64,000 nucleotides of DNA from Sphingomonas sp. AP4-R1. Its GTDB lineage: Bacteria > Pseudomonadota > Alphaproteobacteria > Sphingomonadales > Sphingomonadaceae. The notes beneath the pieces are model-generated. The model was not told the DNA's origin, did no database searches, and was given only the letters and a program-made list of their open reading frames with translations. Below are positions 53,565-61,478 of the stretch, piece by piece (the first letter of the stretch is position 1; the number at the start of each line of letters is the position of its first letter). Made by a program: the position numbers and the translations under genes. Location of the stretch: the NCBI RefSeq assembly GCF_013113735.1, contig NZ_CP053346.1, positions 3,920,001 to 3,984,000 on the forward strand, in the 5' to 3' direction.

Positions 53565-54482
53565 ATGAAGGATGTCCGCTTTGCCGAGCATCTCGCGGTG
53601 TTCGTCGAGGTCGTGCGGCATGGCAGCTTTTCAGGAGCAGGGCGCAGGCGAGGGCAGACGCCCTCAGCCGTGGTGCGCCAGATCGACGCGCTCGAATTTT
53701 CGCTCGGCGTGCCTTTGCTCGTTCGCTCCACGCGCGCGCTGACGATGACGGAGGCGGGCGAGCGGCTGCTGGAGCGCGCGCAACCCTTGCTCGATCAGCT
53801 GACCGATACGCATGCGGAGGTGTCCGCCTTCAGCGGCACGATCGGCGGCACGCTCCGGCTGGCCTGCTTCCCGACCTTCGGCAAGCGATACGTGATCCCC
53901 GCGCTGGAGCGGGTGATGGCCGATCATCCGCAGCTGACGGTCGAACTGGACCTGACCGAGCGGCTGGCGGATCCCGTGCTGGAGCGGCTGGACGCCGTCA
54001 TCCGCATCGGCCGGCTGACCGACAGTACGTTGATCGCGTCCAAGCTGGCCGATCAACGCCGTTTGCTCGTGGCCACCGGCGATTATCTCGATCGCGCCGG
54101 CCGCCCGCAGACGGTGGCCGACCTTGCCGGGCATCGCCTGATCGACAAGCTCCACGGCGCCGATCTGCTGGGGTGGAGCGATGTCGCCTGCAAACCCGGC
54201 GGCGCGGAGGCGATCAGCCCGGTCATGTTCCGCTGCGATGATTTCGAGGCGATGCGACTGGCGGCGCTGGCCGGCATGGGCATCGCGTTTCTGGCGGACT
54301 GGGTGGTCGGGCCGGATGTGCAGGCCGGGCGCCTGCAGCGGCTGGACCTGGATGGCGAGCCCTGGAATGCCGAGCCCACCGGCGTCTGGCTGTTGCGCGC
54401 GCTGGCCCAGCCATCGGCGCGGCTTCGCATCGTCGGCACGGCGCTGCGGGACTTTATCGGCACGCCGCCGGTCTGGAGCTAA
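53565..54482 (+). CDS. LysR-family transcriptional regulator
   Basis: A 305-residue LysR regulator. The winged helix-turn-helix spans about 1-62 (LAVFVEVVRHGSFSGAGRRRGQTPSAVVRQIDALEFSLGVPLLVRSTRALTMTEAGE). The C-terminal two-lobed effector domain starts near 90 (IGGTLRLACFPTFGKRYVIPALERVMADHPQLTVELDLTE). It is divergent from the gene at 52887-53429, its likely target. The inducer is unknown; the LDLTERLADPVLERLDAVIRIG pattern is typical of the large subgroup that controls small oxidoreductases. Confidence 0.93.
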   Translation: MKDVRFAEHLAVFVEVVRHGSFSGAGRRRGQTPSAVVRQIDALEFSLGVPLLVRSTRALTMTEAGERLLERAQPLLDQLTDTHAEVSAFSGTIGGTLRLACFPTFGKRYVIPALERVMADHPQLTVELDLTERLADPVLERLDAVIRIGRLTDSTLIASKLADQRRLLVATGDYLDRAGRPQTVADLAGHRLIDKLHGADLLGWSDVACKPGGAEAISPVMFRCDDFEAMRLAALAGMGIAFLADWVVGPDVQAGRLQRLDLDGEPWNAEPTGVWLLRALAQPSARLRIVGTALRDFIGTPPVWS

Positions 54483-54497
54483 TCGGAGTTATCGAAA

Positions 54498-54590
54498 CCC
54501 GCTCGTACTGAGCCTGTCGAAGCACCGTTCTTCTTATTCGACGGCACAAAGAAAGGACCGCACTTCGACAAGCTCAGTGCAAACGGACTG
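54498..54590. repeat. Dispersed inverted repeat (GAGCCTGTCGAAG type)
   Basis: Imperfect inverted arms around CTGAGCCTGTCGAAG and CTTCGACAAGCTCAG face each other. It is the same family as 18104-18200, with more divergence between its arms. It lies after the LysR gene in a 205-base gap that also holds the AT-rich palindrome at 54662-54675. Confidence 0.75.
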
Positions 54591-54687
54591 AGAAAGACGG
54601 CAGGGGCGACATCGGCGTATCGACAGACGAAAGCGCGCCTCCAGCGCGATCTTTCATCTCGATAATATATATTATGTAAAATCCGGA

Positions 54688-54864
54688 TCAGAGTTGGCGC
54701 TGGATCAGCGTCACCGCCACGGTCGCCACTCCGATGATCGCGATCCAGATCAGCGCCAGCTTCAGGCTCTCGCCCGGTTTCATGTTCCGCCGCGTGAGAT
54801 TGCCGACCAGCAGCACGAGCACCATCGCGCCCGCGATCAGCGACAGGATCATGCTCTCGTTCAC
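54688..54864 (-). CDS. Two-helix membrane peptide (58 aa) coupled to the MBL hydrolase
   Basis: A 58-residue peptide. It starts at GTG 54864, overlapping the upstream MBL gene by four bases (GTGA); ATG 54852 is a shorter alternative. Two hydrophobic helices, MILSLIAGAMVLVLLVG and LALIWIAIIGVATVAVTLI, flank a short basic loop (NLTRRNMKPGESLK). It is the last gene of the tatD-MBL unit. The coupling and clean hydrophobic pattern support a real gene despite its small size. Function unknown; a small inner-membrane protein is likely. Confidence 0.72.
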   Translation of the reverse strand: MNESMILSLIAGAMVLVLLVGNLTRRNMKPGESLKLALIWIAIIGVATVAVTLIQRQL

Positions 54865-55628
54865 GCCGCCACCGCGACCAGCCCGTCATGACCGGGCTCG
54901 ACGCCGGTCGGCAGTTCGGCCGCCAGCGTTGCATAGTCCATGCTCTGGTCCATGTGCGTCAGGATCGCGCGACCGGGCTTCAGCCGCTCGATCGCCTCCA
55001 GCGTCATCGCCAGATGCGGATGCGTCAGATGCGGCTTGCGGCGCAGCGCGTCGACGATCCACACGTCGAGCCCTGCGAACAGCGCGTCCATCTCCGGCGT
55101 GATGACATGAAAATCGGTGGCATAGCCGATGCTCCTGCCACCATGTTCGAAGCGCAGGCCCAGCGTCATGATCTCGCCGTGCGGCATTTCCACGCTGCGG
55201 ATGCGGATGTCGCCGATCATCGCGTCGGGCTCCAGCAGGTTCGCGCTGGCGGACGCCGGATAGACCGATCGGCCCGCGAACACATAGCCGAAGCGCTCCT
55301 TCAGCGTCGCCAGCGTCTCGGCATTGCCATAGCCCGGGATCGGCGCGCCGCGCGCATGGAAGAGCTGGCGCAGATCGTCGATGCCGTGCGTGTGATCGGC
55401 ATGTTCGTGCGTCCAGATCACCGCATCGATCGCGCCGATGTCCGCCGCCAGCAGCTGGATCCGCATGTCCGGCCCGCTGTCGACGAGGATCGTCGTCGTC
55501 GCGCTCATCACCGCGATCGACGCGCGCGTGCGCCGGTTGCGCGGATCCGTGGGATCGCACGCGCCCCAATCATTGCCGATGCGCGGAACGCCCGAGGACG
55601 TGCCGCTGCCCAGCATGACCGCCTTCAC
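54861..55628 (-). CDS. MBL-fold metallo-hydrolase (PhnP-like)
   Basis: A 255-residue metallo-beta-lactamase-fold hydrolase. Metal ligands: THEHADHTHG at about 73-82, then ATDFH and a late ILTHMD. It begins MKAVMLGSGTSSGVPRIG with GACDPTDPRNRRTRAS (conserved in the PhnP/YycJ group), so a phosphodiesterase acting on cyclic or RNA-type substrates is likely. It starts at GTG with a four-base overlap (GTGA) with tatD. Confidence 0.9.
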   Translation of the reverse strand: MKAVMLGSGTSSGVPRIGNDWGACDPTDPRNRRTRASIAVMSATTTILVDSGPDMRIQLLAADIGAIDAVIWTHEHADHTHGIDDLRQLFHARGAPIPGYGNAETLATLKERFGYVFAGRSVYPASASANLLEPDAMIGDIRIRSVEMPHGEIMTLGLRFEHGGRSIGYATDFHVITPEMDALFAGLDVWIVDALRRKPHLTHPHLAMTLEAIERLKPGRAILTHMDQSMDYATLAAELPTGVEPGHDGLVAVAA

Positions 55629-56413
55629 GCCGCAGGTCCTGAGGTGGCTTTCGTGAACAGGCGGAAGAAGTTGGCCGCCGTCGCCGCGCTCAGGCTCTCC
55701 GCGTCGGTGCCGCGCAATTGCGCGAGGAACGCCGTCGTATCCACCACGAAGGACGGCTCGCCGGTCTTGCCCCGGTGCGGCACCGGCGCCAGGAACGGCG
55801 CATCGGTTTCCACCAGCAGGCGATCTTCCGGCACGATCGCAGCCGTGGCCTGCAAATCCTTGGCATTCTTGAAGGTCACGATGCCCGAGATCGAGATATA
55901 AAGGCCCAGATCCAGCACTTTGGCGCCGAAATCGGCGTTCGCGGTGAAGCAGTGGATCAAAGCGGGGAAGGCCCCCTTCCCCATTTCCTCGCTCAGGATC
56001 GCGAACGTATCCTCCTCCGCATCGCGCGTGTGAATGATGATCGGCAGGCCCGTCTCGCGCGCGGCCTCGATATGCGCGCGGAAGCTCGCTTTCTGGCGGT
56101 CGCGATCCGAATGGTCGTAATAATAATCGAGCCCGCTTTCGCCGATCCCGATCACCTTGGGGTGTGCGGCCGCCTCGATCAGGCGCCGGGCGTGCATGTC
56201 GGGATGCGTATCCGCCTCATGCGGATGGATGCCGACCGAGGCCCACACGTCGGGCTCGCGCTCGGCCGTCGCGATCACGTCGCCCCATTCGCTTTCGCGC
56301 GTCGAGATATTGAGCATCCCCGTCACGCCGCGCGCACGCGCGCGCGCCAGCACGGCGGGCTGCTCCTCGATCAGGCCCTTATAGTTCAGGTGGCAGTGGC
56401 TATCGATCAACAT
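55625..56413 (-). CDS. tatD: TatD-family metal-dependent DNase
   Basis: A 262-residue TIM-barrel hydrolase. Metal ligands are in family order: DSHCHLN at 4-10, GESGLDYYYD (Glu), IIIHTRDAEED (His), LIHCFTAN (His) and VETDAPFLAP (Asp). TatD proteins are Mg2+-dependent 3'-5' DNA/RNA exonucleases or deoxyribonucleases in repair. It lies after metG in the minus-strand run and is translationally coupled to the MBL hydrolase. Confidence 0.94.
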   Translation of the reverse strand: MLIDSHCHLNYKGLIEEQPAVLARARARGVTGMLNISTRESEWGDVIATAEREPDVWASVGIHPHEADTHPDMHARRLIEAAAHPKVIGIGESGLDYYYDHSDRDRQKASFRAHIEAARETGLPIIIHTRDAEEDTFAILSEEMGKGAFPALIHCFTANADFGAKVLDLGLYISISGIVTFKNAKDLQATAAIVPEDRLLVETDAPFLAPVPHRGKTGEPSFVVDTTAFLAQLRGTDAESLSAATAANFFRLFTKATSGPAA

Positions 56414-56484
56414 CGCCAGCCGAAATAAGGCGGACGACGCCGAACGTCACCCGCCTTCTTGGCGTTTTGATCCACTTCGTGGGA

Positions 56485-56593
56485 GGCCGCACCAGCCCGC
56501 TCCCCCACCCGGCCTCCCAACGGCAGTATCTTATGGGAGGTCGGGTGGGGGAGCGGGCTGGTGCGGCCGCTGCTTCAGCTCCGCTGAAGCAGC
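56485..56593. repeat. 35-nt inverted repeat plus adjacent 11-bp hairpin
   Basis: Arms at 56485-56519 and 56534-56568 are inverted copies with one mismatch and a 14-base loop. A second perfect hairpin (GCTGCTTCAGC / GCTGAAGCAGC, 3-base loop) follows directly at 56569-56593. Both fill most of the 191-base gap before tatD. In RNA the structure would be very stable. No transposase or other gene is associated with it. Confidence 0.85.
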
Positions 56594-56604
56594 CTCCAAA
56601 AGAC

Positions 56605-56847
56605 TCAGGCGCCGGGAAAATCCGGGCGTTCCGCCAGGGCCAGCACCTGAGCCACGGTCAGATTGCCCTGCCCCACCACGTCCACGATCACGCGCGCCCG
56701 CTCGGCGGGGCTCATCGCGACGACCTTGGCGACCATCTCCGAAAGCGGGCCTTCACCCAGCGTCTCGAAATCGAAGAACATTTCCGATCCGACGTCGGAC
56801 CGGGCGTGAAGGACGCACGGGCGCGTCCAGTCGATAGCCTCAATCAT
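56605..56847 (-). CDS. Small protein of unknown function downstream of metG
   Basis: An 80-residue protein 43 bases after metG on the same strand. It starts MIEAIDWTRPCVLHAR, then DVGSEMFFDFETLGEGPLSEMVAKVVAMSPAERARVIVDV, ending AERPDFPGA. The composition is that of a folded soluble protein with a C-terminal helical pair. An upstream extension of the same frame overlaps metG and is Arg-rich, so ATG 56847 is preferred. No recognised domain. Being between metG and tatD suggests a conserved hypothetical protein of this gene run. Confidence 0.65.
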   Translation of the reverse strand: MIEAIDWTRPCVLHARSDVGSEMFFDFETLGEGPLSEMVAKVVAMSPAERARVIVDVVGQGNLTVAQVLALAERPDFPGA

Positions 56848-56890
56848 GATATGACGAACAACCCCTCTCGCAACATCCGCCCCTCGAGCA

Positions 56891-58435
56891 TCACGCCGGT
56901 GAGGTCGGCTCCACCCAGCGCGGAAAGATGCCCTGCGGCGGCGGCAAAATAGTAGCCGAGGCCAGCGGGCGCGCCAAGGCCGCGAAATCGCGGGCATCTT
57001 CGGGCTGGGCGAGCTGATCCAGCATCGCATCGGCGCTCGCCGGAATGGCCCAGCGCACGAGGATGGCGAGTTGGCGGATCGCCTCGGCCGTCACGTAAAG
57101 GACGCGATCGGCGGCAGCCGGATCGGTCTTCCGCAGCGACCAGGGCGCCTGCTCGGCGAAATAGACGTTCGCGGCCGACACGCCGCCCCAGATCGCGGCC
57201 AGCGCATTGTGGAGCGCGAACTCCTCCATCGCCTTGCCCGCTTCCTCGGCGGCCGTCCGCAGATCGGCCAGCAGCGCCTCGTCGGCAGGTGTCAGTGCGC
57301 CATGCTCGGGCACGATGCCGCCGCCATTCTTGGCGATGATGCTCAGGCAGCGCTGCGCCAGATTGCCGAGACCGTTGGCGAGGTCGGCGTTGCAGCGCGT
57401 GACGATCGCCTCATGGCTGTAGCTGCCGTCCTGCCCGAAGCTCACTTCGCGCAGCAGGAAATAGCGCAGCTGATCGACGCCGTAGGTTTCGGCCATGCCG
57501 ATCGGATCGACGACATTGCCGACCGACTTCGACATCTTCTCGCCCCGATTGAGCAGGAAGCCGTGGCCGAACACCTGTTTGGGCAACGGCAGATCCGCCG
57601 ACATCAGGAAGGCCGGCCAGTAAACGGCGTGGAAGCGGACGATATCCTTGCCGATGATGTGCGTGGCGCCCGCATCCCAGAAGCGCGCATGGGGTGCGCC
57701 GCGATCGGGGTAGCCGGTGCTGGTGAGATAGTTGGTCAGCGCATCGACCCACACATACATCACATGGCCCGGCGCATCCGGCACCGGCACGCCCCAGTCG
57801 AAGCTGGTGCGCGAGACGGAGAGATCCGCCAGCCCGCCCTTCACGAAGCTCATCACTTCGTTGCGACGACCTTCGGGACGAATGAAATCCGGATTGTTCT
57901 CATAGAGTTCGATCAGCTTGTCGCCATAAGCCGAGAGCTTGAAGAACCAGCTTTCCTCGACCGTCCATTCGACGGGCGTGCCCTGCGGCGAGAGCTTCAC
58001 GCCGCCCTCGCCTTCGGTCAGTTCCTCCTCGCCATAGAAGGCCTCGTCGCGGATCGAATACCAGCCCTCGTAGCGGCCGGCATAGATGTCGCCCTTGGCC
58101 ACCATCGCGCGCCAGATCGCCTGGCTGGCTTCGTAATGATCGGGCTCGGTGGTGCGGATGAAGCGATCGAACGAGATGTTCAACATCTCATCCATCCGCC
58201 TGAATTGGGAGGACATTTCATCGGCCAGCGCAAGGGGGGTGATCCCCCGGTTGCGCGCCGCCTGCGCCATCTTCAGGCCATGCTCGTCCGTGCCGGTGGT
58301 GAACAGCACGTCGCGCCCCGCCAGCCGCTGGTAACGCGCGATCGCATCGGTCGCGATCGCCTCATAGGCATGCCCGATGTGAGGGGCGCCATTGGGATAG
58401 CTGATCGCGGTGGTGATGTAGAAAGGGTCTGCCAT
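56891..58435 (-). CDS. metG: Methionine-tRNA ligase
   Basis: A 514-residue class I synthetase charging tRNA-Met. [22 protein letters not shown] at about 5-26 has the HIGH motif. [14 protein letters not shown] near 297-310 has [18 protein letters not shown] and the anticodon-binding helical domain follow. The connecting region reads [16 protein letters not shown] without the zinc-knuckle cysteines, and no C-terminal dimerisation domain is present, so this is the short, zinc-less form common in alphaproteobacteria. Confidence 0.96.
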   Translation of the reverse strand: MADPFYITTAISYPNGAPHIGHAYEAIATDAIARYQRLAGRDVLFTTGTDEHGLKMAQAARNRGITPLALADEMSSQFRRMDEMLNISFDRFIRTTEPDHYEASQAIWRAMVAKGDIYAGRYEGWYSIRDEAFYGEEELTEGEGGVKLSPQGTPVEWTVEESWFFKLSAYGDKLIELYENNPDFIRPEGRRNEVMSFVKGGLADLSVSRTSFDWGVPVPDAPGHVMYVWVDALTNYLTSTGYPDRGAPHARFWDAGATHIIGKDIVRFHAVYWPAFLMSADLPLPKQVFGHGFLLNRGEKMSKSVGNVVDPIGMAETYGVDQLRYFLLREVSFGQDGSYSHEAIVTRCNADLANGLGNLAQRCLSIIAKNGGGIVPEHGALTPADEALLADLRTAAEEAGKAMEEFALHNALAAIWGGVSAANVYFAEQAPWSLRKTDPAAADRVLYVTAEAIRQLAILVRWAIPASADAMLDQLAQPEDARDFAALARPLASATILPPPQGIFPRWVEPTSPA

Positions 58436-58493
58436 CCGCGCGCTCTAGAGGCTGATGCGCGATCGGGGAAGGTGGAGCGTGCGCCATCATCCT

Positions 58494-58605
58494 CGTCATC
58501 CCGGACGTGATCCGGGATCCCGCTTCTTCTTCTCGTCCCGGTCCGAAAGGCAGCGGGACCCCGGATCAAGCCTGTCCTGAGCCTGCCGAAGGATCCGGGG
58601 TGACG
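58494..58605. repeat. Mosaic dispersed inverted repeat
   Basis: The left arm (starting CGTCATCCCGGACGTGATCC) and the right arm (CCCCGGATCA...GATCCGGGGTGACG) match as inverted copies. The right arm is split by an insert reading CCTGAGCCTGCCGAAGG, which is a fragment of the other repeat family (18104-18200, 54498-54590). It lies in the metG-holB gap, where no gene is seen. Confidence 0.75.
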
Positions 58606-58616
58606 GCTTCGGAAGA

Positions 58617-59576
58617 CTATCCCGCCAGCTTCGCCAGCAGCCCCGCCACCTCGAACACGGTCGTCTGCGGATCCATGCTCAGCCGCACCGCGCCATCGGC
58701 GATCCCGCGCGCCTGAGTCCACAGCGCCACCTTGCCCTCAATATCGCCGCCCTCGCGCGCCGCCGCCGCGATCCGGCCCGGCGCGCGCTCCAGAAAGGCC
58801 TCGTAGCGCGCCTGCGCGGCCTTGCCCGAAAGCTGCTTGGCCAGCGCCAGCCGCTGGAGGCCGGTCGCGTCCCCTTCCCGCGCAATCCGGTCGATCGCGC
58901 GATCCAGCCCGGCGATATCGAGCCCGGCGAAGCGCAGCGCCTGTCCCGGCGCGCCCTGCGCGATCGCGGTCAGCGTCGTGATCTCGCCGCTGTCGCTCTC
59001 CGGCAGCGCCGCCCGCAGCACGCGCGCGCTGTCGGCATCCTCCAGCGTGGAGAAGCGGAGCAGGCGACAGCGCGATCGGATCGTCGGCAGCAGGCGGCCG
59101 GGGGCATGGCTCACCAGCAGGAAGATCGTGCCGGTGGGCGGCTCCTCCAGATTCTTGAGAAGGGCGTTGGCGCCCGACCGCTCCAGATCGTCGACCGCGT
59201 CGATCAGCACCACGCGCCGCGCCGAAAGGCTGGGCGAGGTGGCGAACATCGGCTGGAGCGTGCGGACCTGATCGATCGAGATGGAGCGCGCCAGTTCCTC
59301 CAATTTATCTTTAGTCAGCCGCGCCAACATCCTGAAATCCGGATGCGATCCCGCCTCGAACAGATGCGCGACACGGTGCTGGGGATCGACTTCGAACCCC
59401 GCACCCACGGGTTCGGGCCCGGCCGCGCGCGCCAGCATCCAGAGCGCCGCCGCGCGCGCGAACGTGCCCTTGCCCACGCCCTCGGGTCCGGTCAGCAGCC
59501 AGGCATGATGCAGCCGATCGGAGAGCACCGCCTCGCGAAACGTCTCCACCTCGGCCTGATGCCCGAACAGGCTCAC
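58617..59576 (-). CDS. holB: DNA polymerase III delta-prime subunit
   Basis: A 319-residue AAA+ clamp-loader subunit. LHHAWLLTGPEGVGKGTFARA near 22-42 holds a P-loop-like motif. RRVVLIDAVDDLERSGANALLKNLEEPPTGTIFLLVSHAPGRLLPTIRSRCRLLRF contains the Walker-B-like, sensor-1 and SRC segments. The zinc-module cysteines of the E. coli protein are missing. It starts at GTG with a four-base overlap (GTGA) with tmk. Confidence 0.93.
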   Translation of the reverse strand: MSLFGHQAEVETFREAVLSDRLHHAWLLTGPEGVGKGTFARAAALWMLARAAGPEPVGAGFEVDPQHRVAHLFEAGSHPDFRMLARLTKDKLEELARSISIDQVRTLQPMFATSPSLSARRVVLIDAVDDLERSGANALLKNLEEPPTGTIFLLVSHAPGRLLPTIRSRCRLLRFSTLEDADSARVLRAALPESDSGEITTLTAIAQGAPGQALRFAGLDIAGLDRAIDRIAREGDATGLQRLALAKQLSGKAAQARYEAFLERAPGRIAAAAREGGDIEGKVALWTQARGIADGAVRLSMDPQTTVFEVAGLLAKLAG

Positions 59577-60199
59577 GCCAGATCCTCGATCGCATCCACC
59601 AGCCGCGCCGTCACCGTCTCGGCCGTGCCGGTGGCGTCCACGATCCGCCAGCGCACCGGATTGGCCTCGGCCAGGCGCCGAAAGGTCTGCGCCACCGCCG
59701 CATGATAGCTGGCGTCGCGCGCGCCGAAGCGATCGGGCTTGCCCGCGTCGCGCGCGGCCTCGCGCGCCGCTGCCTCCTCGCCCGGCAAGGCCAGCAGCAA
59801 GGTGCGGTCGGGCAGATACCCGCCGCTGCCGATCCCGTGCAGCGTGCGGATCGCCTCTTCACCCAGGCCGTCGGCGCCGCCCTGATAGGCGATCGAGCTG
59901 TCGACATAGCGATCGCAGATCACCCACGCGCCGCGCGCCACCGCCGGCCGGATCGTGCGCGCGATATGGTCCGCGCGCGCCGCCGCGAACAGCAGGGCTT
60001 CCGCCTCGGCCGTCCAGCGGTCGCCCGCGCCCTCCAAGAGCAGCGTGCGGATCGCCTCGGCGCCGGGGCTGCCGCCCGGCTCGCGCGTCTCGATCACCTC
60101 GAGCCCACGCGCGCGCAACGCCGCCGCCAGCGCACGCGACTGGGTCGATTTGCCGACCCCTTCCCCGCCTTCGAGGCTGATGAAGCGTCCGGGGATCAC
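59573..60199 (-). CDS. tmk: dTMP kinase
   Basis: A 208-residue thymidylate kinase. P-loop SLEGGEGVGKSTQSRAL at about 8-24, the DRY-type motif CDRYVDSSIAYQGGADGLGE near 94-113 and the LID segment rich in Arg near 140-165 are present. It converts dTMP to dTDP. The GTG start overlaps the dac stop by four bases, and its own stop overlaps holB, giving a coupled dac-tmk-holB run that is standard in this group. Confidence 0.96.
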   Translation of the reverse strand: MIPGRFISLEGGEGVGKSTQSRALAAALRARGLEVIETREPGGSPGAEAIRTLLLEGAGDRWTAEAEALLFAAARADHIARTIRPAVARGAWVICDRYVDSSIAYQGGADGLGEEAIRTLHGIGSGGYLPDRTLLLALPGEEAAAREAARDAGKPDRFGARDASYHAAVAQTFRRLAEANPVRWRIVDATGTAETVTARLVDAIEDLA

Positions 60200-61377
60200 T
60201 GTCCCCCGAACAGCCGGTGCACGCCGTTGCCGATATGGCCGAAGAAGCCCGCCGCGCCCACGTCGGAGGCGGCGACCAGCGGCATCACCTGCGGCGGCCC
60301 GTCGCCGGTGCGCGCGATCAGATCGGCGACATGATCGCCCTTCTTGATCGGCGCCTTAAGCGGGCCGGTATAGGCGACCGACAGCTTCACGGTGGAATCG
60401 AGCCCCGCCGGGATCGTCACGGTCAGATCCTTGGGCGCGACCAGCCCCACCTCGTTGGCGTCGCCCAGCTGCACCGGCGCCTTGTCCACCTGCTTGCCCG
60501 CCGCGAACAGCGGCTTGGACTGCCAGGCGCGGAAGCCCCAGTTCATGAACGAGACCGATTCCGTGATGCGCCCATTGAACGAGTTGAGCCCCGCCAGCAC
60601 CATCACCAGGCGGCGCCCGTTCTGGATCGCGGAGCCGGTAAAGCCGTAGCCCGCTTCCTCGGTATGGCCCGTCTTCAGGCCATCGGCGCCCGCCACGCGG
60701 CCGAGCAGCGGATCGCGGTTCGCCTGCGTGATGTCCGCGCCCGATCCCAGCGTCTTGCCCCAGGTGAAATTGGGGCGGCTGTAGAAGGTCTTGTACATGT
60801 CCGGGAAGTTCTGGATCGTCGCCGTCGCCAGCGTCGCGAGGTCGCGCGCGGTGACGTAGGTGACGCCGTTATCGGGCCAGCCGTTGGACGTGCCGAAATG
60901 GCTGTTGTTGAGGCCGATCTCCTTGGCCTTCTGGTTCATCATCGCCACGAACGCCGGCTCTGTGCCCGCGATATGCTCGGCCAGCACGACGCAGGCGTCG
61001 TTGCCGGACAGCGTCACGATGCCGAACAGCAGGTTCGCGACCGACACCTGCTCGCCGGCCGACAGGAACATGGTCGATCCCGCTGCGGGCCCGTGCCACT
61101 TGCGCCACGTCTCGGGCGCCACCGTCACCATGTCGGAGAGCTTGAGCTTGCCCTGCTTCACCAGATCGAAGGTGACATAGACCGTCATCATCTTCGCCAG
61201 CGACGCCGGCGGCATCTTCAGATCCGCCTCCTTCGAATAGAGCGTGGCGCCGGATGACAGATCGACCATGTAGGCGACCTTGGCCTGCGTATCGAAGGGC
61301 GGCGCGGCCGCCTTGCCGGGCAGGACGACGAGGCCGCTCGCGGCGATCAGGAGGGCGGCTTTACGGAGACGCTTCAT
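60196..61377 (-). CDS. D-alanyl-D-alanine carboxypeptidase (low-molecular-weight PBP)
   Basis: A 393-residue periplasmic serine peptidase that trims the terminal D-Ala from peptidoglycan pentapeptides (DacA/DacC family). After a signal peptide (about 1-25) the SxxK motif is in PPASLAKMM (Ser59, Lys62), SxN in TLSGNDAC and KTG in DGLKTGHTEEAGYG. A C-terminal beta-domain (about 280-370) ends in an amphipathic stretch (GFFGHIGNGVHRLFGG) that probably binds the membrane. ATG 61377 was chosen; an in-frame TTG two codons upstream has no better signal. Confidence 0.95.
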   Translation of the reverse strand: MKRLRKAALLIAASGLVVLPGKAAAPPFDTQAKVAYMVDLSSGATLYSKEADLKMPPASLAKMMTVYVTFDLVKQGKLKLSDMVTVAPETWRKWHGPAAGSTMFLSAGEQVSVANLLFGIVTLSGNDACVVLAEHIAGTEPAFVAMMNQKAKEIGLNNSHFGTSNGWPDNGVTYVTARDLATLATATIQNFPDMYKTFYSRPNFTWGKTLGSGADITQANRDPLLGRVAGADGLKTGHTEEAGYGFTGSAIQNGRRLVMVLAGLNSFNGRITESVSFMNWGFRAWQSKPLFAAGKQVDKAPVQLGDANEVGLVAPKDLTVTIPAGLDSTVKLSVAYTGPLKAPIKKGDHVADLIARTGDGPPQVMPLVAASDVGAAGFFGHIGNGVHRLFGGQ

Positions 61378-61478
61378 CGGCAAGGGGGCATCCTGTGGTT
61401 CAAGTCGTTGGGTCGGTTATCGGATGGGAGCTTAGTGCCCGATTTCGATCGAGGCCAGCGCGACGGGCGGGTGACGGC

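Noticed and set aside
54498..54590. Possible CRISPR-like or phage repeat because of repeated CTTCGACA/TGTCGAAG units
   Set aside because: Only one inverted pair is present per site, with no regular spacers and no cas genes; it is a dispersed inverted repeat.
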